Assembly: GCA_026686845.1 (NCBI GenBank) | Contig: JAIVEN010000007.1 | Span: forward strand, 32,237,001-32,301,000 | Source: Adenanthera pavonina | Lineage: Eukaryota > Streptophyta > Magnoliopsida > Fabales > Fabaceae | Direction of reading: 5' to 3' | Length of the DNA stretch: 64,000 bases | Shown: positions 21,151 through 35,759 of the stretch, piece by piece | Position numbering within the stretch: position 1 is the stretch's first letter | Layout: each line of letters starts with the position of its first letter | Notes under the pieces: generated by a model | What the model was told of the DNA's origin: nothing | The model's database searches: none | Seen by the model: the letters and a program-made list of their open reading frames with translations, nothing else | Made by a program: the position numbers and the translations under genes

Positions 21151-22435
21151 TCTCCCATATAACTCGAGGGTTTCATAATTTTGAGGTATTATAGACCTTG
21201 AAGGTTGTTTAGAGGATCAAAGGGAAGTGGATCAAGGCATTGGGATGCAAAAGATCGATCTTACGAAAGGTATTTGTGCACCAATTACTAGTTTTCTCTT
21301 CGATTTCTCTTCTTTCTCATATATTTTTCTTTGTAGTTTGTTTGATACTTATTTTGTGTATGGAATTACTTATAATGTGTAGTTAGACCTTTGCTTTGGA
21401 TTTATATTTTCTTATTATAGATTAGTGGGTGATGACTTGATTTCTTCCTTTGATTGTATTAATGTTATGTTTATTGATTCAACTATGTGCTTGATAATCA
21501 TGAAATATGAGAAATCTAATAGGAGCTTATTTTGAGTTTTTTAATGAAGCTAGATATAAGGGATTTAGAATAGACAATTAATTGAACCATGGAGAATCAA
21601 GTATTTGATTGTCGAATGGCTTGATTCACCTATAAGATAGAGATATATTTATTAACCCTACATAGTTACATTAGACTTGTGTTTAATTAATGAGTCTAAT
21701 TAATTAAACACCTAAGGAATTATGAGTTAATTTAATTGGAATGCCTCTTAATGATTTAAAAGGCATTATTAGGTGATTGAGAGATCTAGATTAGCAAATA
21801 TATCTTCAATTGCAATTAGGGGAGGTAGTTTAACACTAGAAAATAGTCAAAGTTACAATAATTAGAGTCACTGCTTAAAGTCCAGGATCACCACCACACT
21901 AATTGTAGCCTAGAGTTTGATTCTCATTTTCTTTCTACTCCATCTTGTGTCTAGCTCAATTAAGCGAAAGTGTAGCATTAATACTCAATGGGTTGTTGGT
22001 GCCAAATCTTTTAGGAAACAATACTTACTTTTAATTACTTGATATGATCCATGCACTCACACTTAATTACTTTTTGTTTCAATGAGATTTATATTAATAC
22101 ATATTATGCGAGTCTCTTTATACCACTATGAAATCATTCTCATTTAATGGAGGCCCGTTCAAAGGAAGTAAATTGAGGGTTGTTCCACGGTCATTTTTAG
22201 TCTCCTTGTATCATAAATTTGTATTTCAAATGTGATTTTACATGTCTGATCATATTTATTCATTATTCTTATGAAAGTTAATTTTATTTTTATGATTAAC
22301 TTTTCATATTTCTTTATTTTTCTCCTTCCTCATAACACCACTATATCGAGGGAGTGACCAGGTTGGCATGGCTAGTTTGGTAGGTATATAGGGAGTTTCA
22401 TGAAATGAAGAGAGAGAGAGAGAAATCTTTATCTA
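21151..22435. other. intergenic, probable old repeat debris
   Basis: AT-rich, no coding potential. Around 21840-21990 the base composition is more balanced, but no element ends or protein motifs are found. Confidence 0.45.
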
Positions 22436-22438
22436 ATA

Positions 22439-22699
22439 CTCCCTCTGGTCCCATTTATAAAATGTTATCTTGAAAATTTACTTGGTTCTATTTATAAGGT
22501 ATTGTATTTTTTTTATTTGAATTTTTTTCTTTACCTTTCCTTTAATGATTTTTTTTGTCTCGTAAATTGTTCTAATATTTAATCAGTTGCGATAAAATTG
22601 AAAGTTTATACTAACTTTTTATAAATTCGATTGTATAATTATATCTCCTTAATATCTATATAATAAATAATGATACCTTCTAAATACGACTAGAGGGAG
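22439..22699. mobile_element. Stowaway-like MITE
   Basis: Terminal inverted repeats CTCCCTCTGGTCCCATTTATAA and, inverted at the right end, CTCCCTCTAGTCGTATTTAGAA. Length 261 bp and AT-rich. A TA precedes the left end; the right flank is CA, probably a decayed TA target duplication. Confidence 0.8.
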
Positions 22700-25600
22700 C
22701 ATGTTTGACACATATCATTTAACTGCAAAAATAGTCTTATCGTGAAACATCTTCTCCCCCTGCTTCTTCTTGTTTATTTCCCTTTAAAATACTTGTTCCT
22801 AACATGAGATATAGTCTCAGCGGTCTTCAGCTTTGCGTGCCAAGCTTGGCGGATAATTTTTCAATTCTATTCCCATCTCATCGTTACAATAAGACAAACA
22901 TGGCGGATAGATATTGCGGGGCAAACTTTTTTGGAGTATATGGGGGAGGAGATGGGCTGATCTTAGATATTTTTTTTCGGTTAACAGGGCTGATCTTAGA
23001 TTTTTTTTGATGATTTCTAAGATGCTTGGAATTTCTGATTGGGAACAGATAAACCTTTTAGAGACTTTTTCTTTGAGAGACTTTTTGGCCCCAAAAAAGC
23101 TTTTAGAGACTTGGGTTGCCTTTGCCAGGGACGAAGTGTTAATTTTGGTGAGAATTTGATGTACCACGGCTTGTCATTTGATTTGGGTTTGGGCAATAGA
23201 GACTTGTGAGCTTGGATGATCCATTTTGAAATTGGGCTAGAATTTTATGGGTCTTGGACTTGGATACCTGTATGACATTTTTTTTTTGGAATTTCCATTG
23301 TTCATTTATTCTTTTCTTTGGATTTTATTTTTATATAAAAATGAAATTCCTATTTCTTTATTTTTCTCTTAGGTTAGTTCTAAACCCCAAATACGAGAAT
23401 AAATCATTGAATTTTTTTGTTTGAATTTGAAATTTTATTAAAGCTATATTTTTCCAATTAGTATTTTCAAACTTTGACATTTTTATCGCACTACTTCAAA
23501 GTATATTTTTAATTGAATAAATTTCTCATGTTTGGCTCATTCAAAATAAATAAATTAATAAATTATTACGTAGTTTATACACACCCACATATATACAATT
23601 TATATGTTTTAATATGTAACTAGTTTTTCTATGTCGGTTCGCATAATAGCCTTACTAAAATGTCTAGCTTTCCACCTTGATTGCTCACATGAAAAGCTAC
23701 CTTCTACTATGGTTGCTAGGTCAACCAAATGTATAAAGCCATTTTCTACATCAATTATTATTAGAATAGATGCAGAAAATCCATTTTTTTAAAAAATTAC
23801 AATTATATAATGTTCACTAATTGGGTCATGTAAGAATTCAAGATCGATCATAGTAATAAAATAACTCAGAGTATTTCGAGGTCATACTTAAAAGGAAGGT
23901 TATGTGCCTATGAGTCCATGGGTTTCAATAAAAAAAGCAATAAAGATAGTTGAGAGACAAATTATGAAAAGACAATTTCAAGTAAAAACAATGGATAAGG
24001 TTAATTCAATAACAAGAAGTATCAAGGATCGGGTTTCAATTTATAGGATAACTAAATTTTACTCCCTAATTAGACTTTGCACAATTATAGTTATCATTAT
24101 TCCTAAAATATCATAACTATCATTACATCAATTGGTTTTTATTTAATTAGGATTCAATTCGCTCGTGTAACTAAAATTTTTAAGCAAACCTTGAAAGCTA
24201 CGACATATCTCACCACAAATTTCTAATTTTATCTCTAGGTTAGTTATTTATGTTTATCTCTATAGATCAAAACTAACTCTTCACAATTCAATCTATCAAG
24301 TTTACTCATTAATTAAATTCTATATTGATCAAATATAAAATTAATATAAACAAGTAGGGAGATAAATATAATTGAAAGAAACAAATTAAAATATAATGTG
24401 AAATAAAAATCAAATAGCCATAATCAAAGAGTAAGAATCTAATTAATCCCAATTCAGCTATATCCTTACCCATAATTAGGAATTTAATAATCCATAGAAA
24501 TAATTATCTCAACACGGTAAAAATCACAAATCATTAAGCAAGGGAAATTTGAAAGTTCCTTCAAAATTCCCTCAATCCTTTGCTCTCTCCACCTTCCAAT
24601 TGCCTCTAGTGCTACAAAAACTTTGAAATGGTGTTCTCTAGCCTCCACTTGCTAGACTAAATGCTACCAGACATTAGAAGGCTTTCCTATTTATAATAAT
24701 CGAATAAACTTGCCCTTCAAGTTAATTTTACATGTTAAAAACATGTTTTTAGAGACTTCTGATACTTGATATAGTGTTGGGTGACCCTGGGACCATAAAA
24801 AATGGCACCGAGTGATTTGGAGAAGTATAAAAACACCACGTATGAATTGTCTCAGCGTTAGCTGAGTTTGTCTTAGCTTCAAGTGGATGTCTGGTGCAAA
24901 ATATTGCTCCATTCAACTTCTAATAGGTCACTAGCTCATGCAAACAATCCAAACTCAATTTTCACCATGATAATGTTGAAATTTGAAAAGCCTTAAAATT
25001 TGAAATTGTAATTTTATGTCTTAACTTTCCAACACATTTTGAATCACTTTAATTGAAGTTCATATGAAAGAATTATGATCAAAATATTAATAGGTATCAA
25101 AATATTTTAACATAAACAATTTGTGATGTTTTTACTTCAAATACCTCCAAATGAACCCTATAATATCACAAAATACCAAAAATATAAAATTATGTTACAA
25201 TGCACCAATATAACCATATTTATATGCAAATTGAAATCTAAATATGGATATTTTATTAGTATAAAATAGATATATCACTCACTCTTAAAATTCAAAATGC
25301 ACTATACACATACAACAATGAAATTAGAGCTTTTAAAGGGGAAAAAAATTAATGGTCTTATTTGATAACTTCAAAACTCCTTACATCATACACATGCGCA
25401 ATTGGACCTTCATTCCATGCTCATCATAGTAATGAGCATGTGGTACTCATTATTGTGGTAAGAACTGAACTGTTTAGTTTTAATTTGAATAGTTTGGATT
25501 TAAAGTTTTTTTTTATTTTGATTTTTTAATGATAACATTATTTTTTTAAAAAGATGATAGTTATAAAATAATTTTTATTTTAGATTCTGCATTTAATAAA

Positions 25601-28600
25601 ATAAAAATATATTAAAAATTTAATAATAAAATTAAATCAGAAACCATTCATTTGTAATTTGGATTGTCCAAATCTATCATGTGCTTTCACATGGAATTAC
25701 CCAAGTTTAGCTCTTAGCATGAAAATCATATTATATGATCATTTTTTAAGCTCAAAACACTAGGTACATGTGCAGGAACAAAATGGGTGCAAGAAGCATT
25801 CCCATTTTCACTGCATTAAAATTCAAATATTAAATTCCCCTATTCTCGGCTGTTTCGTAGGGACATCAGACAACTCAACAAGGCCTAGTTTAGTCTCATC
25901 ATATTTGTCTTTTAGTTGAAACATTTACTAAATTAAAAACTTGACTTATCACCTATATAACACATACAAAAAATTTACAAGTAATGTGATTAATATAATT
26001 TGGCTCAACACAAGTCAGATTGTGTGGGAGATTTGCTCCTGATCCACGTTGTATAGCCTGTAATTAGTTGATAGTATGTATCACACAAAGCAATTGTGTA
26101 ACAAATTGACATTGCAGAGAACTTATACTAGAAAAACTTATACTATAGTTGACATTGCCGAGAACTACTAGCACAACAAATTAACAGAAATTTTTCTCAA
26201 AACTACATAACCAAATTGTTGGATGACTCAAAATTCATTTACAAAAATACCACTGGCTACTTTTTTTTTTATGTCAGTTACTATATTAACCGATGTAAAA
26301 GGCTAAAGTAGAAAGAAATTTTTATACTAATGCATATAACAAGTCACACTATTAGTGTGGCTTTTTATTCATTCATTGCATATATATTTTGCTCATAACA
26401 AGAATGATGTGCTAGAAAAATGGTCGAACGTGCTTAAAGTCATGGGCTGCTAAATTTTTAAGTTGAAATCTCGTCAAATTTCTTCTCTCAATATTCAGAA
26501 TTAACACGAAAAATAGTACACAGAGTTGTTAACACAACGATGCAAACTAATTTTTGTAAGTCAAATTTGCTGTGATAGAAAACTAAAATGGTGGCCACGC
26601 TGATTCTTGCAACAGACATTTTTTAGTGGTTTAGTCAAAATTCCTTCGCAAGCCAACCTATTTTGACCAATTTAATATTTTTTGGTAGAATGACCCATTT
26701 AATTTTCTTCAGAAGAATATCATCACTGATATATACTATATAATACATATTTTTTAAAATAAATTACGCTATGCACGACAAAAGGCAGTTTGGGAGTGTG
26801 GATTTTTTTAATGGCTGCTTTCTTTTGCCGTTAAGCACATTGATTATTAAATTTTATTCCAGCTAGTTTGGTCAGAAAAACAAAATACAGCTGGTTAACT
26901 TATGATTTAATTTTCTCAGCAAAAAAAATTATGATTTAATTTAATGGTCTAGTCAAAGATTCTCAAAATAGATTACTTTTAAGGGGAATCACATTTTGGC
27001 CCAAAATAATAAGTCTATTATAAATTATTTGAGAAAATTAAACATTAGGTCCCAATAGTTTAGGTCAATTTTTATAATTTTAAAGTTTTTAAAGCAATCC
27101 CCATATTTCTAGTCGTTGAAGGAGTTCATCCTTACATTATCCATCATTTTGAGCTCAAGAGTGATTGAAGGTTGTTTGTGAACAATATATGGGCATACCT
27201 AGAAAACTGGAGGCTTTGTTAAAACAGAAGGATCAAATATTTAATTTTCCCTAAATCATTTTTTAAAACTGTAATCAATGTACTTTGGGAAATTCTTATT
27301 ACATTTCATGATTTATTCGATATTTTTTTAGATATTTCATGTTTAACTTTCATGTTGATTTATTCTTTTTTTTTTCTTAACAGTACCTTGTTTTTCAGAG
27401 AAGATTGAATGGAATCGTGAGAGACAGTTTAAGTTTTGAATTAATTAACTGATGATAGTCAATTGAAGTAACTTAAAACTCATCATCAAACATGAAATTG
27501 CTGAATTTAATAACTTCCGTGAATTTTATTATTTAATTGTATGATTTATCAAATTAGTGAAAGTTGTATATTTAGACAAGACCAAATTTAATCAACAACA
27601 TCAGTATCGTGAACTATACATCTCATAGTGGCCAATTCTTTGATTAGAACAACTATTTCACCTTATTGGAATAATATTTACTTCAGTAATTTTTTTTAAA
27701 AAGAACAACTATATATAAATTTTTTATGATGTATTAAATCCGAATTTTTTTAAATCTTATTTTCGAATATTAAAAAGATGGCATTCAATTAAGTAATATG
27801 ATAACTAATTTGACCCCTATGAACATACTGTGATTTTCAATAAATTAAAGGTCGATTAAACTTTTCAAAGCTTACTTTTTCGTGTGTTCATTTTTTATCT
27901 GAACCTTACTTTTACATGAAAAAAATTTACCAGAATGCTACAACCTAAAACTTATTTTCCAAAATGCTATAAACTTCAAATAACGGTGGGTACCACGCTG
28001 ATTTTCCATCAAATTTTGTGACACGCAAATCGGTGTGTGCAAAGCTGAGATGTATATAATTTTTTTGTTTTAAATTATTTTCAGACCGCAAGCGGAATTC
28101 AAGCAGTGTGGCAGGATCCCTTCCCCTCTTCCCGTTTCTAACGTCCTTCCCCATCCTCATATAATCATATATATTATTCTAATTATAATATATGTAATAC
28201 TAATACTTATAATATATATTATTTATAATATAATATATATATATATGATTTCAAATTTTCATGTTGGTAAAAAATTTTAGTTTTTAAATAAACATATTCA
28301 ATTTAATATTTTTAATTTTTATTTCACTTAAAGGATATTTGGAATATATTTGTTTGCACACAAAAATTATTTCTTCCATTTGAGGCAATATGCCTCTAGT
28401 ACCCTAATATTTTCTTTATTTGTTTTTAGATTCGAAAAATGTAGGAATTGCATTCTTAGGGTATATTTGTTTAATTTTTTTTAAAAAAAATTATTTACAA
28501 ATTATTTAAAAAAGTAATTAATTCTTTAGAAATTTTATGAAAAGTAGAAATTATTTTATGCTATGTTAAAATAAAAAAAATAACTTTTAAATTATTTAGC

Positions 28601-29900
28601 AATTAAAGTTTATGATAAAAGATGAAAGAGCAAAATAAAGATTTATATTATAATATTTTTTCAAGGTCAAATATTATTATTTTTATAATAATTAAAATTA
28701 GTTTGATGCATCTTTGTCACTTTCCCATTTTTCTTTCTTATTTACTACAACTGTTTTTTTCTCAAAAACTACTTTGAGTAACTTTTTAAAATAAATAAAA
28801 AACTACTTTTTTTTTAGGATTTTGATTATTATTTTAAAAGTTTAAACAAATATCCTAAAAATTTTTAAAAATACAATTTACATAAAAAATAATTTTTTTC
28901 ATTAAAAAAACTGAAACAAATGGGATCTTACCTTTTTTGCACTCGTACTACAAAAATGAAAATATACTTGTATCCTATATATATTAAATATAATATATGT
29001 AAAATATTTCATAATACATATCATTATTTTTTCTTTTTTAAAAGGTTTTAAAATCATTAAAAACTTATAGAAATAACTATATTTTACATTTTTTTTAATA
29101 TTTTATATTACTGTGAAATATTTGTTTGAACTTCAAAATTTTTACATCTTTTTTATTTTTTATGCCTTAATTTGTTAAATATATATATGATTTTATATGT
29201 ATATTTCTCGTACCTATATTTTAAAATTTTAAAATTTGTCATATCTAACATATTATATCGTGTTATAGTTTATACTTATAACCATATATAAGCATCATAT
29301 ATTCTTACTAATTAAATCAACATTGACAATTTATTAAAATATGATTTAAAGATGAATATAATATAAATTAAAATTCCATTTATTAAGTTAAAATTAAAAT
29401 TTAACACATATTTATAAATATATATAATATATGAATAGATTTTTTGGCCAAAAAATATAAATAGATTGAAAATATATTTAATTCATAAAATATAAATATT
29501 TTTTATATAATTTAATTAATTAAAATATATTTAAATACATATTAAATATTTTATTAGATATATAATATTTCATATTTTTGTGTGTTTGAAAAGAAAGGGA
29601 GGGGGATATCCGTGCGTTTTACTTTTTACTTTTTACTTTTTTTTTAAGAGAAGTTAGTGGGTGGGTGAAGAAGGGGGGAGGGGTACGCCTTAGATAGGCC
29701 AAAAAAGTTAGCACTGATGTCGCTTTTAGTAGCATTGGGATCTGTGGGTCAGAAAGTCAAAAATAAGAATTTTCATAAACAGTGTTTTACAGAAATTGTA
29801 GCATCATGGTCAATAGTTTTGAATTTATTGATTAAATTTTTCAAAGCTTACTTTTTCTTGTGTTTTTTTTTTTCATCTGAACCTTATTTTTACATGAAAA
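22700..29900. other. long AT-rich intergenic region without a recognised gene
   Basis: No protein-coding gene or RNA gene is supported. 22800-23170 is less AT-rich, but the ORFs there on both strands are not recognisable. 24000-24920 has the look of an old LTR-type repeat, without ends I can define. 28140-29580 is extremely AT-rich. Around 27790-27920 and 29820-29905 a short block (TCAAAGCTTACTTTTTC and surroundings) is repeated. Confidence 0.5.
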
Positions 29901-29903
29901 ATA

Positions 29904-30177
29904 CTTGCTCTATTCTATTTTATATATTATTTTAAAAAATTTTAAATACTATAATTTATTTATTATTTTATATTACCATTAAATTATTAATTATTTTTTT
30001 ATTATTTTTCCCTTTATTAAAAACATTGATAAGTAAAATATAAATCATCTTTTAACATTTAATTTAAAAATATTTTGATAAATTGTTTTATTAAATTTTA
30101 CTCTAATCAGGGCTATTTAATGATTTTATTCCATGTAAAAAATCTTAAAATGATAATTAAAATGGGATTGAGAGACT
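29904..30177. mobile_element. Stowaway-like MITE
   Basis: Left end CTTGCTCTATTCTATTTTAT and, inverted at the right end, CTCTCAATCCCATTTTAATT. The subterminal TTATTTTAAAAAATTTTAAA block is shared with the copies at 40088 and 48941. A TA precedes the left end. About 274 bp. Confidence 0.7.
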
Positions 30178-31127
30178 CTGATGATTCCACATCACATACC
30201 GATATAAATATATAATAAAATAATTAAACTCTCTAGTTCTGCATTGAAAATACAAATTTCAATTCCAATCAAGTTCTAGCCTGATTTGTATGGTCTCAAC
30301 TTTCTATTTATTATTGCACTCAATGAATATTTTATACAGTAGTTTAACTTATATTTCTAAGCATTGACAAAAAAAAACAATTCTAGTGCGTGAAACAACC
30401 TTAATTAATAAATATTTTACTTATTTAAATACTTTTATTGCTATAATGATATTGATCAACTGATTAATTAAAAAAAAATCAATTCATTATTTTTATAACT
30501 ATTAAGTATTAGATCATTTGATATTTTAATTAATTATTTAATAAAGCATCATAATTAGGAGAAGAAATGCATTTGCCTATTGATCTCAAATTCATTGGTA
30601 CGCAATAATGTCCATCCTTCATCACTTAATTAAAACTTAAAAAATTCAAAATGCAATTAAGCATCAGAATAATATCTGGCCAATAAAATCAGATACTGAA
30701 AGAAAATATTAACTTTCATCCTGTCTGGGAAATACATTCTTATATTGTCATGGATGGCCCAAAAAAATTCTTACATTGTCATGATAAATAACATTCTCAT
30801 TCTAGGTCAACATCATCTTTAGCTATACACAATATACATTTAAATATCGGCAGCAAAGAAGTTTATCAAAATTATCGCACAACTAAAATGAATAATCCTG
30901 TACAAGAAAAAAATATTTGAGATAGACAAATGGTACACTATTTTACTTTAAATAATTCAAATTTAAATCACTCAGTCACACAAATAATATTTAAACTCAA
31001 ATAGTCAAATCATGTAACTCAAAAATACTATTTACAAATCAAGCGACATAATTTTATTTTATACAAAATTTATGTATTAGTGGATAAATAATAGGTTATT
31101 GCTGGTCAAATCAGGGGAATTTTGGTC

Positions 31128-34100
31128 AAGTAAATTAAGTAGAATAGAAATACATATCATTTATATCACACTAAAAGGTTCCATCCTACCTATTCTTCTC
31201 CGCATGATCTCTAACGAGCCGCGCATAAGAACTGAGCGTCCTTTTCATTTTTTAGCCTCTTGGGTTCTTCATGATGACTTTGAAAGACTTGTTAAAGAAT
31301 TTTGGGGAAGTGATAAGTCCTGGTATGACAATGTTAATGATTTCGTTGCAAGGGTGACTAAATGGAGTCATGATGTTTTTGACCATCTTAGTCGAAAAAA
31401 GAGGAGACTTTTGTGGAGAATCGCAGGTATTAATAAGGTGTTTATTGATGATGGCTCTTCATCCTCTCTGGAACAACTTCAGAGAAAGTTATGGACTGAA
31501 TTGGAAGATTTTATTATTCAGGACGATTTGATGTGGGCTCAAAAAGCTAAATGTGACTGGTTTATGTTGGGAGATAAGAATTCCAAATACTTTCATGCGA
31601 AAGCCAGTTCTCGGAGAAAATACAACCGTATTGAAGCGCTCCTTGATGATAATGGTAATTGGATCTATGATGTGGATGAAATAAAAAAGAAAGCAACTTT
31701 GTTTTACATGAATTTATTTATAGATGAAGGCGGTTTGGAAGAGTGGCCGAGTTGTAACGTTACTTTCCCTTTGATTGAAGAAGCTGCCTTAAATAGTATA
31801 AATACACCTCTTAACGATGAAGAAATAGCGGAGGCTATTCTTCACATGGGAGCTCTAAAGTCACCAGGACTGGATGGACTCAATGCTTTGCTTTTTCAAA
31901 GCCAGTGGAAACAGGTTGACCCTTCTGTAATTAATTATGTCAAAAGTATTTTTGCTAACCCTTTGCAGGTTCAGAAGATTAATCAGACTAATATTGTGTT
32001 GATCCCGAAGAAGGAGCACCCAGAGACCATTTGTGACTTTCGTCCTATTAGCTTCTGCAATGTTATTTATAAGACAGCCACCAAAGTGGTGGTGAATCGA
32101 ATTAAGCACATCCTCCCAAACATCATATCTCTTAACCAGTGCAGCTTCGTTCTAGGCAGATTGAGTTTGGATAATATTATAATGGCCCAAGAGGTGGTTC
32201 ATTCTATGAGAAACATGCAAGGGAAAAAGGGCTTCATGGCCATTAAAATTGACTTAGAGAAAGCCTATGATAGACTTCGGTGGCAATTCATAATTAATTG
32301 CTTGAAAGAATTGAATTTTCCTGACAACCTGATAGAAGTCATAAAAGGCTGTATTAGCACTCCTTCCTTGCAACTCCTCTGGAATGGTAGTAAGGCTGAT
32401 AGCTTCAAATCTTCAAGGGGTATAAGACAAGGGGATCTTCTCTCCCCATACCTTTTTGTCATATGCATGGAGAAGCTCGCCTATTTGATCCAGGAAGCAA
32501 TGGATGATGGTAGATGGCATCCTATCAGATTAAATAAAATAGGCCCTCCTATCTCTCATTTATTTTTTGCTGATGATTTAATTATTTTTACTGAAGCTAA
32601 TTTGTCTCAGGTTCAGGTGATCAAACAATGCTTAAACATTTTCTGTAGTGCCTCTAGGAAAAGAGTTAGTGCAGTAAAAATGAGAGTTTTCTTCTCTAGA
32701 AATGTCAACCATAATATGCGTACTCAATTAAGTGCTAAGCTTGGGTTCAGTCGAACAAACAATCTAGGAAAATATCTTGGAGTTCCCCTCCACCATGAGC
32801 GTGTCAAAAAGAACATGTATCAGTATATTGTGGACAAGGTACGTGCTAGATTAAGTAATTGGAAGGCTAACAACCTTTCCTTTGCAGGAAGCCACACGCT
32901 GGTGAGATCCGTCATTTCAGCTATCCCACAATATGCCATGCAAACGGCCCTCCTCCCTATTTCCTGTTGTGAAGAGGTTGATAAAAGTGCTCGTCAATTT
33001 ATGTGGGGCTCCAGCTAGAAAGGAAAAAGGCTCACTTAGTTGCATCGGGTCGTGTTTGCACTGAGAAAATAGTAGGTGGCCTGGGGATTCGACATGCTAG
33101 AATACAAAACCAAGCCTTCCTCATGAAACTTGGATGGGGGCTTGCAACTAATAGGGAAGCTCTCTGGGTTAATGTCATAAGAGGTAAATACAGGTGTGGT
33201 AATGACCTCATTCCCAAGATTGACAAAGATCGGCCTGGATCTAGAGTTTGGCAAGGAATAAAGGCTACTTGGGAGTATGTGAAGGCTGGAATTGAAATTC
33301 AAAGATGTTCTAATACTGCAAAAGTCCGATGGAAACATGACAAGTCTGGCGTTTTCTCAGTTAAATCGGCCTATGCGAATCTGTGCAATGACACTACTAC
33401 TAATGAGATGACTTGGTCTAATATTTGGAAACTCAAAGTTCCCTAAAGATGTAAAACACATCTTTGGCTAGTTAAGCATGGGAGGCTTATGGCCAATGAG
33501 GCTAAATTCCATATGAAGCTTCATCGTAGTGGGTGTTGTGATCACTGCTCAAACTCCAAGGAAACCGTCTTGCACGTGATGCGGGACTGTAAGCATGCAC
33601 GAGAGGTTTGGGAGGCCATGGGTGCTTTGAATTTGTTTAGAAATTTCTGGCAGATGAATCTCCAGGAGTGGATATCTACGAACATTAAGACGATGAAGAT
33701 CCAGGAGCAAAGTCGATGGTGTGATATTTTCGGAGTGGTGTGTTGGATTCTTTGGAAAAGACGTAATGAAAGAACTTTTCTCCAATCTACAGAGAGCACT
33801 AACTCGTGCATTGCTAAAGTGCACGGTATTTTAAAGTGCCTAAAATCTGCTACACTCAAGTGCCGAAAAACATCTATTACGAAAAGGTACTTAAGTCCTA
33901 TGGGTTGTGTCCAACCTGAGGATGAAGAAGCGGCTATACATCTTGATAGGGCCTCCTCAAGAAGGATGGACACGAGAGGTTATGGCAGAGTGATTTGGAG
34001 TCACACTGGTAAGTTTGTGAAAGCCTTCGCGATGAGATTGAGAGATGGAGACCATCTCACAGCAAAGTTATGGGATTGTCTTATGGGGCTCCGACGTGCT

Positions 34101-34455
34101 TGGGACATGGGTATTCAGAACACTAAACTCTGATGTGACTCTGTTGAGGCCATACAATTAATAAGATCCAACGCTAATGAATCCCATGCGGAATATGGTA
34201 TTATCTCTGAGATTAAGAATATGATGAGAAGAAATTGGAAGATATAGCTCATTCATGTTAATCGAGAGAAGAATGTAGAGGCTGACTTGTTTGCCAAATG
34301 TGCTCTCAGTCAAGTTTTGAACCTGAAAATTTTCCACAGAGATGAAGCTGCTCATATGCTTCAAGCTATAGGTGTCACTTAGTTCTTTTTCCTTATTTTT
34401 CTCTTTGGTTTTTTCTTTTTTTCTCTTATATCAAAAAAAAAAAAGGTTACATCCT
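31128..34455 (+). mobile_element. L1-type LINE, 5'-truncated
   Basis: Non-LTR retrotransposon with RT, zf-RVT and RNase H-like regions and a 3' A tail at about 34433-34444. The apurinic endonuclease domain expected upstream of the RT is absent, so the copy is 5'-truncated, as is usual for target-primed insertion. Boundaries come from the empty site in copy B of the surrounding duplication (37175-37195). The target duplication is not clear. Confidence 0.88.
31200..34381 (+). pseudogene. LINE ORF2 remnant (RT, zf-RVT, RNase H)
   Basis: Reverse transcriptase for target-primed insertion. The RT core spans roughly 31960-32650, with FRPISFCNVIYK (32038), KIDLEKAYDRL (32247), GIRQGDLLSPYLF (32420) and catalytic FADD (32568). 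The frame shifts near 33015. A zf-RVT region with Cys/His-rich CCDHCSNSKETVLHVMRDC (around 33535-33590) follows, with a TAA at 33444-33446 just before it. The RNase H-like C-terminus has a TGA at 34131-34133 and an in-frame TAG near 34243. It ends at TAG 34379-34381. Clearly inactive. Confidence 0.88.
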
Positions 34456-35759
34456 CAAAACGGAATTCACATCACAGTTTGAACGTGAAATTTGGAACGG
34501 CTAAAATGCATGTGGATGTAGATGAATGAATCAATATCGAGCAGAGGGATACAATTTTTTATTATTAGATAGATATAGGATTATAAATATAGGTGTTATA
34601 AAAAAATTATAAATATAGGATCTTTTTCATGTATTGTAAGAATATTTCTATTTAATTTATTTTAAAATATGTTAAAAAATAGAACCCATCTACTCCTTTA
34701 TACATAATACTTGGAATATTAAATGAAACGGAATCATTCATTTTTCTAATAAAATTCAATAATTACAGTTGTGGAAACACATTATAATTTTTAAAAGAAT
34801 TAAGGTTAATAATTCATTTTAACACCCTGTCTCGTGATTCGATTCAAATGGGTTATAGTATTATATAGCCACCAGATTAAGAGTATAACAAGACGGCTCC
34901 TTCTGGTCAAAAAGGCAAAAATAATGAGACGGCTCCTTAGCGACGTTTGCGTGGGCCAATGAAAAATATTAAAAAGTATATATCATAGCCTGAATGCTTG
35001 GACGTTTTTGTCGTCTGTGTCTGTCAGAGGATTGACGTGCAAGTGCTCCATTTGTACCCTTAAATATTGTAATATATACTAATAATTATTTATATATATA
35101 AATTAGCCAGTAAGAGGAGGACAACGTACAAAAAAAAAAAATTGGTTGGATGGGGGAAGTGTGTGGGGAAGGGTTTATTGAAGGAGGGAAGCCACTCGAA
35201 GTCAATAAAAATAATAAAAAATTGAAGACGCAGAAGTTGGTGCAATACAGACAGCGCTCATTGTCAGAAAAAATCATAAAAAAAGGTTTGCTGGATTGCG
35301 ATTTCAAAATTTATCTCACAAGTATGGTGAGGGTCGATTTGGTCGATCACGATTTGTGAGGTGAGTTGCGGTATTTTGATAATTTTAATTTTTTATTATA
35401 TTTGACTCAAATTTTTCAAAAGATGATAAGTTTTTTTTTTTAAACATGTGAAATATTGGTTGAATCAGTATTGATAGGATAGAAAATTGGTTGAATTGAT
35501 CTATTTTTTAATTTTTAATTTTTAAAATAAACTAATATTATTTTTAGCACTATATAATATTTTTTTATATAAATTTTTTTCTTTTTATATTATAATATTA
35601 TATAAACAATAATATAATACATAATTAATAATAATAATAAATTTATTTAACAACTAATATAATAAAAGAATACTAATTAACTATTTTTAAATCTTATTTT
35701 CATGTATTGAAAAAGAAATATGATAACTAATTTGACCCCTATGAAGATGCTGTAATTTT

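Larger units (their letters stand above)
30480..35060 (+). repeat. duplicated segment, copy A (split by a LINE)
   Basis: The left part (30480-31127) and right part (34456-35060) together match 35760-37790. Shared blocks include AATTATTTAATAAAGCATCA (30535), TAAAATGAATAAT (30885), ACAAATCAAGCGACATAATT (31033) and CACATCACAGTTTGAACGTG (34468). A promoter-like CCAATGAAAAATATT is at 34956. The two parts are adjacent in copy B, so the LINE arrived after duplication. Confidence 0.8.

Noticed and set aside
22817..23167. Minus-strand frame with HQILTKINTSSLAKATQVSKS, faintly like an F-box start.
   Set aside because: Only one short stretch is similar, with no continuing domain and no valid gene structure; it could be chance.
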